NCBI GenBank assembly: GCA_036498265.1
Contig: DASYFT010000016.1
Span: 38,470 to 102,469, forward strand
Source: Palsa-744 sp036498265
GTDB taxonomy: Bacteria > Actinomycetota > Thermoleophilia > Solirubrobacterales > Solirubrobacteraceae
Length of the DNA stretch: 64,000 nt
Reading direction: 5' to 3'
Below, in pieces: positions 1-8,830 of the stretch. The position numbers were made by a program, and so were the translations under genes. How positions within the stretch are numbered: the first letter of the stretch is position 1; each line of letters opens with the position of its first letter. The notes beneath the pieces were generated by a model, which did no database searches, had not been told where the DNA came from, and saw only the letters and a list, made by a program, of their open reading frames with translations.

Positions 1-394
1 CGAGCCGGCGCCGCTGGTACCCGTCGCGGGTGTGGGCGTGGGCCAGCGTGAGGATCCGGCAGAGGTTGCTCCAGCCGCGCCCGTCGCGCACGAGCAGCGT
101 GATGTGGCGGGTGGCGTCTCCCCCCTCGCCCGCGCCGTCGGTGCCGTAGCGCGCGCCGGCGGGGTCGAGAGCCACGTCCACCTCGGCGCCGTGGATGGCC
201 CTCACGCCGCAGTCCGCCGCCACCTGGGCCAGCTCCATCGAGCCCGACACCGAGTTGTGATCGGTCAGCGCGAGCGCGCTGTAGCCGAGCTCCGCGGCCC
301 GCTGCGCGAGCTCCTCCGGCAGCGAGACGCCGTCCAGGAACGAGTACGCCGAGTGGCAGTGCAGCTCCACGTATGGCGGCTTGACAGGCGTCAT
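1..394 (-). CDS. dnaE2: Error-prone DNA polymerase DnaE2, N-terminal part (cut by window edge)
   Basis: The minus strand from an ATG at 394 reads MTPVKPPYVELHCHSAYSFL and stays open to base 1, giving about 131 residues. This is the PHP domain that opens bacterial C-family polymerases: the HCHS metal-binding motif is at residues 12-15 and LTDHNSV follows near residue 50, with an HGAEVDV segment after it. I call DnaE2 rather than the replicative DnaE1 because it lies directly downstream of an ImuB-like gene and a DUF6504 gene, the usual SOS mutagenesis arrangement. It would carry out error-prone lesion bypass together with ImuB. The start lies 2 bases past the upstream stop, so translation is probably coupled. 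The polymerase core lies outside the window. Confidence 0.85.
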   Translation of the reverse strand, partial: MTPVKPPYVELHCHSAYSFLDGVSLPEELAQRAAELGYSALALTDHNSVSGSMELAQVAADCGVRAIHGAEVDVALDPAGARYGTDGAGEGGDATRHITLLVRDGRGWSNLCRILTLAHAHTRDGYQRRRL

Positions 395-395
395 C

Positions 396-665
396 TCACT
401 CCTGCGAGCTCTGGAGGAACCAGCCGCCACCGCCGCGGCCCGTGGGGACCAGGTCGTGGAAGACGACCACGTTGCGTCCCCGCTCGCCCACCAGCTCCCA
501 GTAGCGGCGGCGCAGGGGCTCGGGGGTCCACCAGCGGTCCTCCACCAGCCACGACTCGCGCAGCGACTCGATCCGTTCGCCGTTGACCTCGATCGGATGG
601 GGTGCGTCCCCGAAGCGGACGCGCGCGGGCCTGGGATTGTTGAGGATCCGCGCCACGGCGCTCAC
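396..665 (-). CDS. DUF6504 family small protein between imuB and dnaE2
   Basis: An 89-residue protein starting at GTG 665, which overlaps the ImuB stop as GTGA. It begins VSAVARILNNPRPARVRFGD and continues with an IEVNGERIESLRESWLVED-type segment and a WWTPEPLRRRYWEL segment. Small proteins of this type are typically found between imuB and dnaE2 in actinobacteria and are classed as DUF6504; the biochemical role is unknown. Placement and overlap on both sides indicate one SOS-controlled transcript. I infer a structural or regulatory link to the mutasome, but no catalytic motif is visible. Confidence 0.8.
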   Translation of the reverse strand: MSAVARILNNPRPARVRFGDAPHPIEVNGERIESLRESWLVEDRWWTPEPLRRRYWELVGERGRNVVVFHDLVPTGRGGGGWFLQSSQE

Positions 666-1945
666 TCCGGGATCGGAGCGAGCATCACCCGCCGCTCCGG
701 CACGCGCGAGTGGGGATCCACGCAGACCGCTCGCAGTGCCGCCTCCGCCCCGGCCGCCGCTCGCACCTGGGCGATCGCCTCTCGCAGGCGGGCGGCGCGC
801 CGGGCCGGCGCCTCCTCCAGGAACGCTCCCTGGTGGCTGGCCGGAGGGCCGAAGCCGGCGACCGACAGCCCCAGGGTGCCCGCGGGGGCCGGCAGCAGCG
901 ACAGGCGCAACGACAGCGCAAGCCAGATGCGCTCGGGATCGGACAGCGCCTCGCGGAACACCACGCGCTCGCGCCAGCCGCCGCCGGCGAGCAGGCGAGC
1001 GGAGAGCGTGACGGCGCGCAGCGTGCGCCCGCGCCGCTCGGGCCGCGCCAGCAGCCGGCTCACCAGGACGCCCAGCACGCCCTTCAATGCCGCCCCGGAG
1101 CTCGCGTCGCCGACCCCCATCGACTCCTCCAGCCGCTCTTCGGGGCGGCGCGGCGCCAGCGGGCTGTCCTCGCCGCAGGCGAGCCCATGTGCGAGCGCAC
1201 CCGAAGCACCGAAGCGGTCGGCGAGCGCGGGCCTCCCCAGCTTCACCAGCTCTCCGAGCGTGCGCACGCCGAGGCGCGTGAGCGGCTCCACCAGCGCCGC
1301 GGTCTGCGCCCGGGAGGCGAGCAGCTCGACCGGCCGGCCGGCGAGCCAGGCACGGACGTCCCCGGAGTCGACCAGGAGCGGCCGGCGCGAGCGCACCGCA
1401 AGGGCGGCCGCCATGGCGCAGAAGCGGGTGGGGCCGCCGCCGATGCGCGGAGGCCTGCCCAGCCCGCCGGGGCGCGCGCCCGGAGCACCCGTGCGGCAGG
1501 CATGCCGAGCAGCCTCGATCGTCGCCGCGTCCGTCCCGTGGAGGGCGCGCAGGCCACCGGTCTCGAAGTAGGCGGCGCCGGGACCGGCGGACTCGACGGC
1601 GGCGCCGATCGATTCCAGGGCCCGCAGGATCCCCTCCCAGCTCTCCGCCGCGCCAACCGGGTCCGGAGGCACGAGCACGAGCCCGGGGCAACGGGCGAGC
1701 GCCTCGCCGAGGACCATGCCGGCGACCACACCGCACGCTTCGGCCGCTCCCGAGACCTCCCCCACCCTCCCGACCGGGCTGACCGCCGGGACCGCCGGGT
1801 CGGCGCGGGCGCCCTTCGAGCGCTCGCCGCCGAGCAGGGGGGCCAGCGCCAGCGCCCTGCCGGCCAGCGCCTCCCGGACGATCTCGGATCGGTCTGCGGC
1901 GGCTACGACCAGCTCGAAGCGGGGCAGATGCACACAGACGACCAT
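662..1945 (-). CDS. imuB: ImuB-like Y-family polymerase homologue (mutasome component)
   Basis: A 427-residue protein starting at ATG 1945 (MVVCVHLPRFELVVAAADRS). The layout is that of DNA polymerase Y-family proteins, but the first acidic catalytic residue of active DinB/UmuC enzymes (MDxDxF) is replaced by CVHLPRFE, as expected for the inactive ImuB subfamily. ImuB acts as a scaffold linking DnaE2 to the sliding clamp during SOS mutagenesis. An upstream in-frame ATG at 1963 exists, but a LexA box occupies 1947-1960, so the 1945 start fits better and suggests a very short or absent leader. No imuA gene is adjacent; the gene upstream is the Mce ATPase. Confidence 0.83.
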   Translation of the reverse strand: MVVCVHLPRFELVVAAADRSEIVREALAGRALALAPLLGGERSKGARADPAVPAVSPVGRVGEVSGAAEACGVVAGMVLGEALARCPGLVLVPPDPVGAAESWEGILRALESIGAAVESAGPGAAYFETGGLRALHGTDAATIEAARHACRTGAPGARPGGLGRPPRIGGGPTRFCAMAAALAVRSRRPLLVDSGDVRAWLAGRPVELLASRAQTAALVEPLTRLGVRTLGELVKLGRPALADRFGASGALAHGLACGEDSPLAPRRPEERLEESMGVGDASSGAALKGVLGVLVSRLLARPERRGRTLRAVTLSARLLAGGGWRERVVFREALSDPERIWLALSLRLSLLPAPAGTLGLSVAGFGPPASHQGAFLEEAPARRAARLREAIAQVRAAAGAEAALRAVCVDPHSRVPERRVMLAPIPE

Positions 1946-1946
1946 A

Positions 1947-1960
1947 CGAACACATGTTCG
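1947..1960. promoter_or_regulatory. LexA (SOS) box upstream of imuB
   Basis: The sequence cgaacacatgttcg is a perfect CGAAC-N4-GTTCG palindrome, the Gram-positive/actinobacterial LexA operator. It ends two bases before the imuB ATG at 1945, so LexA would cover the transcription start. It is the only clear match to this motif that I saw near a promoter in the window. Confidence 0.85.
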
Positions 1961-1995
1961 CATACGTCCCGCACCGCGTCAATCGACGCGGGAGG

Positions 1996-2817
1996 TCAAT
2001 CCATCGTCAGCGGCCCCTCGGCCTCCCCACTCAGGAACTGGCGCACGAACGCGTTCTCGGAGGAGAACATCCTCGCCGCGTCGCCCGCCTCGACGATCCG
2101 CCCCCTCCACAGCAGCGCGATGTACTCGCCGATCTGCCGCGCGGAGGCGATGTTGTGGGTGACGACTATGTAGGAGCCCCTGTAGATCTGGTGCATCTCC
2201 TGGATCAGGTCGCAGAGCAGCGCCGTGCGCACCGGATCGAGACCCGAGTCGGGCTCATCGAAGATCACGATGTCGGGCTCCATGACGAGCGCGCGTGCGA
2301 AGCCGGCCCGCTTGCGCATCCCGCCGGAGAGCTGGGAGGGCGCGTCGTCCATGGCGTCCGCCAGGCCCACGTCCGCGAGCCGCTGGGAGACGCGCTCGGC
2401 GATCTGCGACTCGGGGAGGTCCGTGTGCTGGCGCAGGGGGAACGCGACGTTGTCGAAGACCGACATCGAGCCGAACAGGGCTCCGTCCTGGAAGAGCACG
2501 CCGATCTTGCGGCGCAGGGCCAGCAGCTGAGGCATCGTGAGGCCGGGAACGGACTGGCCCTGCACGACGATGTCGCCCGAGTCGGGGAACATCAGCCCGA
2601 TTATGTGCTTGATCAGCACGCTCTTGCCGGTCCCCGAAGGGCCCAGCACGACGGTGATCGTGTCGTCCGGGAAGGCGACGTTCAGCCCGTTGAGCACCGG
2701 CACGCCGCCGAGGCGCTTGTGCACGTCCACGCAGCGGATCGACCAGTCGCCGCTCTCGGAGTCGCCGGCAAGGTCGAGGTCGTCGGCGTGGTACTCGAAG
2801 TCGTCGGTGCTCGCCAT
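1996..2817 (-). CDS. Mce-associated ABC transporter ATPase (Mkl/MlaF type)
   Basis: A 273-residue cytoplasmic ATPase. Walker A GPSGTGKS is at about residues 59-66, the signature LSGGMRKR at 163-170 and Walker B IVIFDEPDSG at 183-192. The MRKR after the signature is typical of the MlaF/Mkl subfamily that energises Mce lipid importers. The ATG at 2817 overlaps the stop of the last MCE gene (TGATG), so it is the final gene of that operon. An acidic N-terminal stretch of about 25 residues precedes the ATPase fold. Its Glu codons are mainly GAG, unlike the GAA-rich MCE genes just upstream. Its permease partner is not encoded nearby. Confidence 0.92.
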   Translation of the reverse strand: MASTDDFEYHADDLDLAGDSESGDWSIRCVDVHKRLGGVPVLNGLNVAFPDDTITVVLGPSGTGKSVLIKHIIGLMFPDSGDIVVQGQSVPGLTMPQLLALRRKIGVLFQDGALFGSMSVFDNVAFPLRQHTDLPESQIAERVSQRLADVGLADAMDDAPSQLSGGMRKRAGFARALVMEPDIVIFDEPDSGLDPVRTALLCDLIQEMHQIYRGSYIVVTHNIASARQIGEYIALLWRGRIVEAGDAARMFSSENAFVRQFLSGEAEGPLTMD

Positions 2818-4316
2818 CACCCTCCGAAGGTTACGTGAGGGAACTGGCTGGTCTGGCCGTTGAACGTGAAGGGGCCCTGCTGGAGGCAGACGGGCGCGGG
2901 CACTTCGTTCGGGTGTTCGGGGGCGTTCGCGGCCTTGAACTGGATGATCTGTTCGATGATGCTTTCGGAGATCGTTTCGTTCGCCGGACCACTCACCGCG
3001 GGGGCCGAGTTCGAGCACGAGCTGCTGCTGTAGACCGGCAGGCCGCTGGGGAGCGAGTGCAGCGCGCCGGTGTGGAAGTAGGGGTTCGAGCGGTCGGTTC
3101 CGATCCGGCTCGGATAGAGCGCGAGGCTCTCGGGGCCGAGGACGTTCATCGAGGTCAGCAGGTGCAGAGAGGGCCCGGTCTGGTCGCTGCCGTTACGGCC
3201 GTGGGACTCGGAGGCGGCGGTGAGGTTGGCGAAGAAGGCCTGCACCTCGGGAACGTATTCGCCGGTGTACTGAAGGAAGGGGTCGAGGTTGTGCAGCACC
3301 GGCCGCAGGTTTTCGAGCACCGGCACGGTGAGGTCGAGGGTCTTCTTGACGTCCGGGAGGCCTCTCTTGGCCGCCTTTGTCAGCGGCCCCAGCGTGGTCA
3401 GGAACCTGTCGAATTCGGGCGCGAACGGTTCGGTTGCGCGCAGCAGCTGCGAGAGCTGGCGCTCGGTCGGCCTGAATTCGTCGAAGTAGGGATTGGCGAT
3501 CGTCGCGAAGCTGTCGAGTTCCCTGAGCGCCACGGTCGAGTTGTGCTCGAAGGCGGGCAGAGCCTGGAACGCTTCGGCGAACCCCTTGCTGCCTTCGGCG
3601 GCGGCGTGGAACGTGCGCTCGCCGTTGGTGATCAGTCCTTCGAGCTGGTGGTCGCGGCTGGCGAGGGCGTTGAAGACGACACCCGTGTTGCGGACGAGGG
3701 CGCGCACTGCGCCTTCCTGCGAGTTCAGGATGGTCACCAGCCGGTTGGCGTTTTCGACGAACGGTTCGAGCTGGGCGAACGATGCGTTGATCTGTTCTCC
3801 GCGCCCGTGTATGCCCGCGGCGAGCGCCTGCTGCCAGACCGCGAACGCTCGCCGCGTCTTGGGGTCGAACGCCGAGAGGATGTCGTCGAGGGTGACCGAG
3901 GGTTCGACCTGGGCGTTGGCGAGCTGTCCCTCGTCTTTGAGAGCAGGGCCCGTGTTGCCCTCCGGGATCAGCTGCACGAAGGTCTCGCCGAGCAGCGTCT
4001 TCTGACGCAGGATGGCGTGCATGTTCGCGCGGATCGGCGCGTATTTGCCGGACAGTTCGACCGTCGCGTGGGTGCGGCCGTCCTTCCCCAGGTGCAGCGC
4101 GATGACATGGCCGACGTTCACCCCGCTGATGCGCACGTCCGACTGTTCGGCGAGCGCCAGCGTGCGCGGAAAGGCGATCGTGAAGCGATAGCCCTTCGGT
4201 TTGAGCGGCAGCGGGCCGCCGAACGACCCCCACAGGAACATGAGCAGCCCGAAGCAGCTGAGCGCGAACAGGATGATCACGAGGATGTTGCCGAGGGTGG
4301 GAGCGCGCTTCTGCAT
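2817..4316 (-). CDS. MCE family protein (6th of six in the operon)
   Basis: A 499-residue protein starting at ATG 4316 (MQKRAPTLGNILVIILFALS), two bases before the upstream stop. Residues about 9-29 form a transmembrane anchor, followed by a beta-rich MCE domain beginning near GYRFTIAFPRTLALAEQSDV and containing the family-type VRISGVNVGHV segment. The long remainder is helical, as in mycobacterial Mce proteins, and ends in a Cys-containing tail (SSSCSNSAPAVSG and VCLQQGP). Six such subunits are thought to form a hydrophobic conduit carrying lipids or sterols from the cell surface. The substrate cannot be read from sequence. Confidence 0.9.
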   Translation of the reverse strand: MQKRAPTLGNILVIILFALSCFGLLMFLWGSFGGPLPLKPKGYRFTIAFPRTLALAEQSDVRISGVNVGHVIALHLGKDGRTHATVELSGKYAPIRANMHAILRQKTLLGETFVQLIPEGNTGPALKDEGQLANAQVEPSVTLDDILSAFDPKTRRAFAVWQQALAAGIHGRGEQINASFAQLEPFVENANRLVTILNSQEGAVRALVRNTGVVFNALASRDHQLEGLITNGERTFHAAAEGSKGFAEAFQALPAFEHNSTVALRELDSFATIANPYFDEFRPTERQLSQLLRATEPFAPEFDRFLTTLGPLTKAAKRGLPDVKKTLDLTVPVLENLRPVLHNLDPFLQYTGEYVPEVQAFFANLTAASESHGRNGSDQTGPSLHLLTSMNVLGPESLALYPSRIGTDRSNPYFHTGALHSLPSGLPVYSSSSCSNSAPAVSGPANETISESIIEQIIQFKAANAPEHPNEVPAPVCLQQGPFTFNGQTSQFPHVTFGG

Positions 4317-4317
4317 C

Positions 4318-5820
4318 TCAGCCCCCGCTCCCACTCTTGGCCGCTGCCGGACTCCCGGCTCCGGCGCCGAGCGCGCCGCCGAGCGGCGCGCCGAACACGT
4401 CTCCGGCTGCCGAGCGCCCTCCGGCACGCGCCGCCGCCGCCGTCGCGCTTCCCTTGATCACCCCGAGGTTCACGCATTCCTGCTTGGTGGGCGGCTTCAG
4501 CAGGTTCACGAGCAGGTTCACCGTCGGGTTCACTTCGGCGACGCCGGTGAACAGCGGCAGGATTTCGCAGTTGAAGTACACGAGGCTCCGACCCACGGCG
4601 CCGTGCGCGTCGGCGCTGCTCACGACGCTGTTGAGGTCGTGGTTGCCCCAGTCCAGGAAGAACAGGAAGCCGCCCCTGCTGGGCCCGGGGTTGTAGGCGA
4701 GCTCGTTGAAGAATTCGTTGAGCACCGAGAAGCTCACGGCGAGCTTCGGGAACGCTTCGCCGGCGCCCCTGGTGGCGGGCGCGAGCTGGTTGACGACCGG
4801 CAGGATCTGCCGCGCGAAGGGGCGGATTTCGTTCTTGATGATCGGCGTCGTCGCTTCGGCGGTCCGTCGCGAGGCTTCCTGGGCTGGTGCCAGCGCGCTG
4901 GCGAACGGCTGCAGCTTGTGGAGCGTCGGGCCGAGGACGTTCGTGGCCGTTGCGAGCTTGCCGAGACCGGTCGAGGTCTTGTGCAGCGCCCCGGGCAGCA
5001 GCCGCAGCGTCTGCTGGACGTTGGCGTCCTCCTTGGCGAACACGGCGAAGACCGCGTTCGAGGCCTCGACGAGCTGGGCGAGCTCCTTGTCCTTGCCGCC
5101 GAGCGCTTCCATCAGCAGCCTGAAGTTGTGGATCGACTGCGCGACGTTCGTGTGCCGGATTTCGACCTGCTGGGCGATCCTCTGGAACTCCCGCGCGACC
5201 GGGTCGAAGCGCTTGAGCGTGGCGGAGAGGGCGCCGGCGTTGCCCTTCAGACCCTGGCCGGCGCCCGCCAGCAGCTCCTGCAGGTAGGCGCGGGTTTCGG
5301 CGTCGAGCCCGGCAAGGAACTCGTCGAAGTTGACGTTGGGCGCCGTCTGGGCGAGCCCGAGCGTCCCGCCGCTCGGCAGCCGTCCCGCCGAGGGGGTGCC
5401 CGGGTTCACCTCGATGGTTATGTCCTGCAGCTGCGTCTTGGGGCGCAGCAGGAGCGTCGCGTTGCGGTAGATGCGCGCGTATTTCGGGACCACTTTCATC
5501 GTGACCGTGGCAACCCCGTTGTTCAGGTCCACGCTCGCGATTTCGCCGATCTTGGCCCCGGCGATCGTGACTGCCTGGCCCTGCCCCGGCGTCACGGCCT
5601 GAGCGGTCTGGAACTCTGCCTTGAGCGTGTAGTAGCTGCGACCGAAGACGGGCACCCAGCCCGGGAGCTTGAGGTTCTCGTGGGCGAGGATGTAGCCGCC
5701 GACGGCAGCCGCGATCAGGACCATGGTCACCACGGCGATGAACGCCGTGCGGTAGCGCTCGATCTGGTCGCGGACGCTCAGCCCGCCTTCGTGCCCCGGT
5801 GCCGGCGCGTTCTGAGCCAT
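4318..5820 (-). CDS. MCE family protein (5th in the operon)
   Basis: A 500-residue protein beginning MAQNAPAPGHEGGLSVRDQI. The ATG at 5820 overlaps the upstream stop by one base. It has a single membrane anchor at about residues 24-45, then an MCE domain starting YYTLKAEFQTAQAVTPGQGQ with VTIAGAKIGEI as the core beta-hairpin. A long helical region with repeated Leu/Ala spacing follows. The tail carries two Cys residues (FNCEIL and KQECVNLG), then a Gly/Ala/Ser-rich end. Neighbouring subunits and spacing show it belongs to the same hexameric conduit as the other five MCE proteins. Confidence 0.9.
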   Translation of the reverse strand: MAQNAPAPGHEGGLSVRDQIERYRTAFIAVVTMVLIAAAVGGYILAHENLKLPGWVPVFGRSYYTLKAEFQTAQAVTPGQGQAVTIAGAKIGEIASVDLNNGVATVTMKVVPKYARIYRNATLLLRPKTQLQDITIEVNPGTPSAGRLPSGGTLGLAQTAPNVNFDEFLAGLDAETRAYLQELLAGAGQGLKGNAGALSATLKRFDPVAREFQRIAQQVEIRHTNVAQSIHNFRLLMEALGGKDKELAQLVEASNAVFAVFAKEDANVQQTLRLLPGALHKTSTGLGKLATATNVLGPTLHKLQPFASALAPAQEASRRTAEATTPIIKNEIRPFARQILPVVNQLAPATRGAGEAFPKLAVSFSVLNEFFNELAYNPGPSRGGFLFFLDWGNHDLNSVVSSADAHGAVGRSLVYFNCEILPLFTGVAEVNPTVNLLVNLLKPPTKQECVNLGVIKGSATAAAARAGGRSAAGDVFGAPLGGALGAGAGSPAAAKSGSGG

Positions 5821-7319
5821 CAGCCGTTCCCGTCCGCCGGGCCCTGCGAGAGCGGGCCGTTGAAGTTCGGCAGCGCCTGCTTGTAACAGGGCGACTGCGG
5901 CTGGTAGGGAGGCTCTTCCGCCGGATATGCCGGGCGCGTGCCCTGCGGTGGCAGCGGCGAGCGGGCGAGCAGCTGCAGCCCTTCGCTCTTGCTGCCCAGC
6001 TCTTTGACGCGCTGCGAGCGCAGCGTCTGCCCGCTGTTGCCGACCATGAACTTGGCCATCACGCCGTTGCCGTCGAAGTGCTGGCCGATGCTCCCGAGCC
6101 CGACCAGGCTGTACCAGAATTCCTTGTAGTCCTCGACGCCGGAGGTGCTCGAGCCGTCCTGGATCCTGGTGTTGCCGGCCGGGTAGAGGACTTTGGTCAG
6201 GCATTTGTTGAAGAGTTCGGTCTGCTGGAAGAGGGGAACCTGCTGGGACTCGAGGCTGGCGAGTGACGGCGTGGCGGCCGAGAGCCCCTGCGCGACCCCG
6301 CCGAGCTCGGACGGCCCGAGCGACGCCTGCACCTGGGCGATCCATGGCAGCAGCGCCGCCACGGTGCGGTTGGTCTGCCTCACGCCCGGCAGGATGTCCT
6401 TGGCGAAGGTCTTCGTCGGCGGGAACGAGGCGTTCAGCGAGGCGAGCCCGCGCTCGATGTTGCGCAGCGAGCTCGGGAGCTCCGCCACCGTGGCGCGAAG
6501 CGGCGCGGCCTGCGCCGCGAACTCGGAAAAGAACGTGTTGAAGTTACCGATCAGTTCACCCAGCTGCTGCTCGTGCACGTTCAGCGCCGAGGTGACCTTG
6601 CCGATGCCTGCGACCAGTTTCGAGAGGTCGTGGGGTTCGGTGCCGGTGATCGCCTGGTTGAGCACGGCGGTGCCGCGCAGCGACGACGGGCCGCGGTGGT
6701 AGGCCTTGTTGAGCGCCTGCGCCGCGTTCAGGCCGCGGACGTCGGGGTCCTGTTCGGCGTTTTCGGCGGCATTCGGCTTGCGCGTGAGCGCGTCCCCGTA
6801 TTCGATGAGGAACGTCTGCAGGTTCGACCGGGTATCGGTGTTCAGGGCGTCGAGCACCTGATCGAGCTGGACCGGGTCGGACGTCTGCGTGATCGGGATC
6901 GTGGCGCCCGAGGAAAGCGTGCCGGCCGACGGGCTTCCCGGCTGCATTTCGACGAACCAGTTGCCTTCGAGGAAGATCCGGGGCCGGATCTTCAGCGTGG
7001 CGTCCGAGTGGATCGGCAGGCCCTTCGATTCGATTTCCATCGTCACCAGCCCCGCCTTGCCCGAGCGCGTGACGGAGCTCACCTTGCCGACGTCCACGCC
7101 CGCGACGCGCACGGGCGACTTCGGGTGGATGTTCTGTGCCGAGGCGAAGACCGCCTTCAGGCGGTAGCCGTGTTTGAACGGGATGTGCTTGGTGAAGCCG
7201 AAATACGCCAGGACCACGGCCAGCACGATCACGATGATGCCGACGCGCAGCGGGTTGTAGCGCTGCAGCTCGACGACCGGGATCTCGCCGTGACGGCGCC
7301 ACAGACGCCGGCGGCTCAT
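5820..7319 (-). CDS. MCE family protein (4th in the operon)
   Basis: A 499-residue protein starting at ATG 7319, overlapping the upstream stop as ATGA. A basic N-terminus (MSRRRLWRRHGEIPVVELQR) leads into a membrane anchor at about residues 26-43, then the MCE domain (GYRLKAVFASAQNIHPKSPV with VRVAGVDVGKV). The helical stalk contains repeated hydrophobic heptads, and the C-terminal tail is Pro-rich (PLPPQGTRPAYPAEEPPYQP). Glu is mostly encoded by GAA. The role is structural in the lipid import channel, inferred from family and operon. Confidence 0.9.
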   Translation of the reverse strand: MSRRRLWRRHGEIPVVELQRYNPLRVGIIVIVLAVVLAYFGFTKHIPFKHGYRLKAVFASAQNIHPKSPVRVAGVDVGKVSSVTRSGKAGLVTMEIESKGLPIHSDATLKIRPRIFLEGNWFVEMQPGSPSAGTLSSGATIPITQTSDPVQLDQVLDALNTDTRSNLQTFLIEYGDALTRKPNAAENAEQDPDVRGLNAAQALNKAYHRGPSSLRGTAVLNQAITGTEPHDLSKLVAGIGKVTSALNVHEQQLGELIGNFNTFFSEFAAQAAPLRATVAELPSSLRNIERGLASLNASFPPTKTFAKDILPGVRQTNRTVAALLPWIAQVQASLGPSELGGVAQGLSAATPSLASLESQQVPLFQQTELFNKCLTKVLYPAGNTRIQDGSSTSGVEDYKEFWYSLVGLGSIGQHFDGNGVMAKFMVGNSGQTLRSQRVKELGSKSEGLQLLARSPLPPQGTRPAYPAEEPPYQPQSPCYKQALPNFNGPLSQGPADGNG

Positions 7320-8830
7320 TTCTTCTTCCCCTTCGTGAGGCCGAGCGCCTTGAGCGTGGCGGCGGGGTACGGTTCGCCGGAGAGGTTCTGTTCGCGCGTG
7401 GTCAGTTCGCGCTTGTTCGCAACGGCGCTCGCGGGGGCGTTGCCGATGACCGCTTTGCCTTCCAGGTAGCTCTCGTTCCCCGCTTCGCACACCTGCGGCT
7501 GGCCCGGGCCGGCCACGTTCGGGTACGGGTTCACGTGCACGTGGTTGTTGTCGATGATCTGCGCGGAGTGGAAGCCGTGTTCGGTCGACGGCCCGTTGGC
7601 GGGAGCGTTGGACGGATAGCCCTCGTTGTTGGGGCCGGGCGGTGAGAGCACGAAGCCCGAGCGCGCGAGCGTGCCGACCCCGACGTTCTCGGACTCGAGA
7701 CTGGCGACGTTGCGGAAGGCGAGCGTCAGGTAGTTGCAGACGGCCTGTGCGGGCGCGATGCCGGCGAACAGGGGGTTTCCGACCTGAAGGGTCCGGGTCA
7801 GGTCTTCCAGCCCCAGCGAGGCGACCGGGTTCTGCGAGAAGGCGGCGAGCGCCTGCGCCGAGGAAGCGAGCTGGGTGTTCAGTTCGGTGGCGGCCCTGAG
7901 GTTCACGGCGCCCACCGAGATCGCATGGCCGAGCGGCGGCGCGACGGTCACGAGCGAGCGCGCGCTCGGTCGCAGCAGGTGCATGAACTCGGTCGCCTTT
8001 TCGATGAACGGCGCCTGGAACGGCAGCGAGTGGATGGCCTGTTCGAGCGCGGGGGGCCCGCCCTCCGTCGCCTTTTCGAGCGACGGCGTGACGGCCGCCC
8101 AAGCCTTGAAGAAGGTGTCCTGGTCGCTGAAGAACGCGGCCTGCGCGTTGGCCACAGGTGCGGCCTGCGAGGCGACCCGGTCGAGTGCGATGAAGAAGCC
8201 GCGCAGGTCGGTCTGGGGAGCCGCGAGGTTGTGCAGGACCGGCACGGCGCCGTTCACCAGTGGACGGAGTTCCGCGATCGTGTTGTTGAGGCCGAGCCCG
8301 CGGCCTGCCAGCCCGTTGCCGAAGTTGTTGGTGTTCACCTTGATCGCGGTTCGTGTCGGACGGTCGAACATGTTGAAGAGTTCGTCGATGTTCACCGGTT
8401 CGCGAGTCTGCGCCACGGGCAGCGTCTGCCCCGCCTTGAGCGGGCGGCTCGAGCTTCCCTTTTCGAGTTCGAGGTACTTCAGGCCGATCGCCGAGACCGA
8501 CAGCACGATGGCTTTCGTGTCGGCCGGCAGCGGTTCGATGCCTTTTTCGAGCTTCAGCGTGGCGATCGCGTTGACTCGTCCGGTGGCGCGGTTCTCGTGC
8601 GGCGTCAGCGAGCTCACGAGGCCGACCCGGGTTCCGGCGATCCGCACCTGGTTGGATGGGATCAGGCCGGAGGCCTCGGGCAGTTCCACCTTGATGTTGT
8701 AAGTGGGAACGAACGGCAGGCCGTTGTTCGCGTTGTATGCGAGGAACACGGCGACGACGACGATCAGCGTCGTGACGGCGCCGATCAGCAGCGGGTTGCC
8801 TGCCAGGGATGTGTTCCGGCGCCGTTTCAT
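7316..8830 (-). CDS. MCE family protein (3rd in the operon)
   Basis: A 504-residue protein (start MKRRRNTSLAGNPLLIGAVT). Residues about 13-32 are a membrane anchor, followed by an MCE domain (YNIKVELPEASGLIPSNQVR, then IAGTRVGLVSSL). A helical stalk follows and then a C-terminal region with single Cys residues (AVCNYLTLAF and PQVCEAGNES). The end is Lys-rich (LTKGKKK). The ATG at 8830 overlaps the stop of the preceding gene. Same system as its neighbours. Confidence 0.9.
   Translation of the reverse strand: MKRRRNTSLAGNPLLIGAVTTLIVVVAVFLAYNANNGLPFVPTYNIKVELPEASGLIPSNQVRIAGTRVGLVSSLTPHENRATGRVNAIATLKLEKGIEPLPADTKAIVLSVSAIGLKYLELEKGSSSRPLKAGQTLPVAQTREPVNIDELFNMFDRPTRTAIKVNTNNFGNGLAGRGLGLNNTIAELRPLVNGAVPVLHNLAAPQTDLRGFFIALDRVASQAAPVANAQAAFFSDQDTFFKAWAAVTPSLEKATEGGPPALEQAIHSLPFQAPFIEKATEFMHLLRPSARSLVTVAPPLGHAISVGAVNLRAATELNTQLASSAQALAAFSQNPVASLGLEDLTRTLQVGNPLFAGIAPAQAVCNYLTLAFRNVASLESENVGVGTLARSGFVLSPPGPNNEGYPSNAPANGPSTEHGFHSAQIIDNNHVHVNPYPNVAGPGQPQVCEAGNESYLEGKAVIGNAPASAVANKRELTTREQNLSGEPYPAATLKALGLTKGKKK

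Noticed and set aside
396..1982. Longer minus-strand frame containing the DUF6504 end
   Set aside because: The upstream part is an Arg-rich shadow of imuB; only the portion from GTG 665 is coherent.
2835..4457. Long plus-strand frame opposite the last MCE gene
   Set aside because: It mirrors MCE codons, is Arg/Glu/Val-rich without domains, and the minus-strand gene is clearly real.
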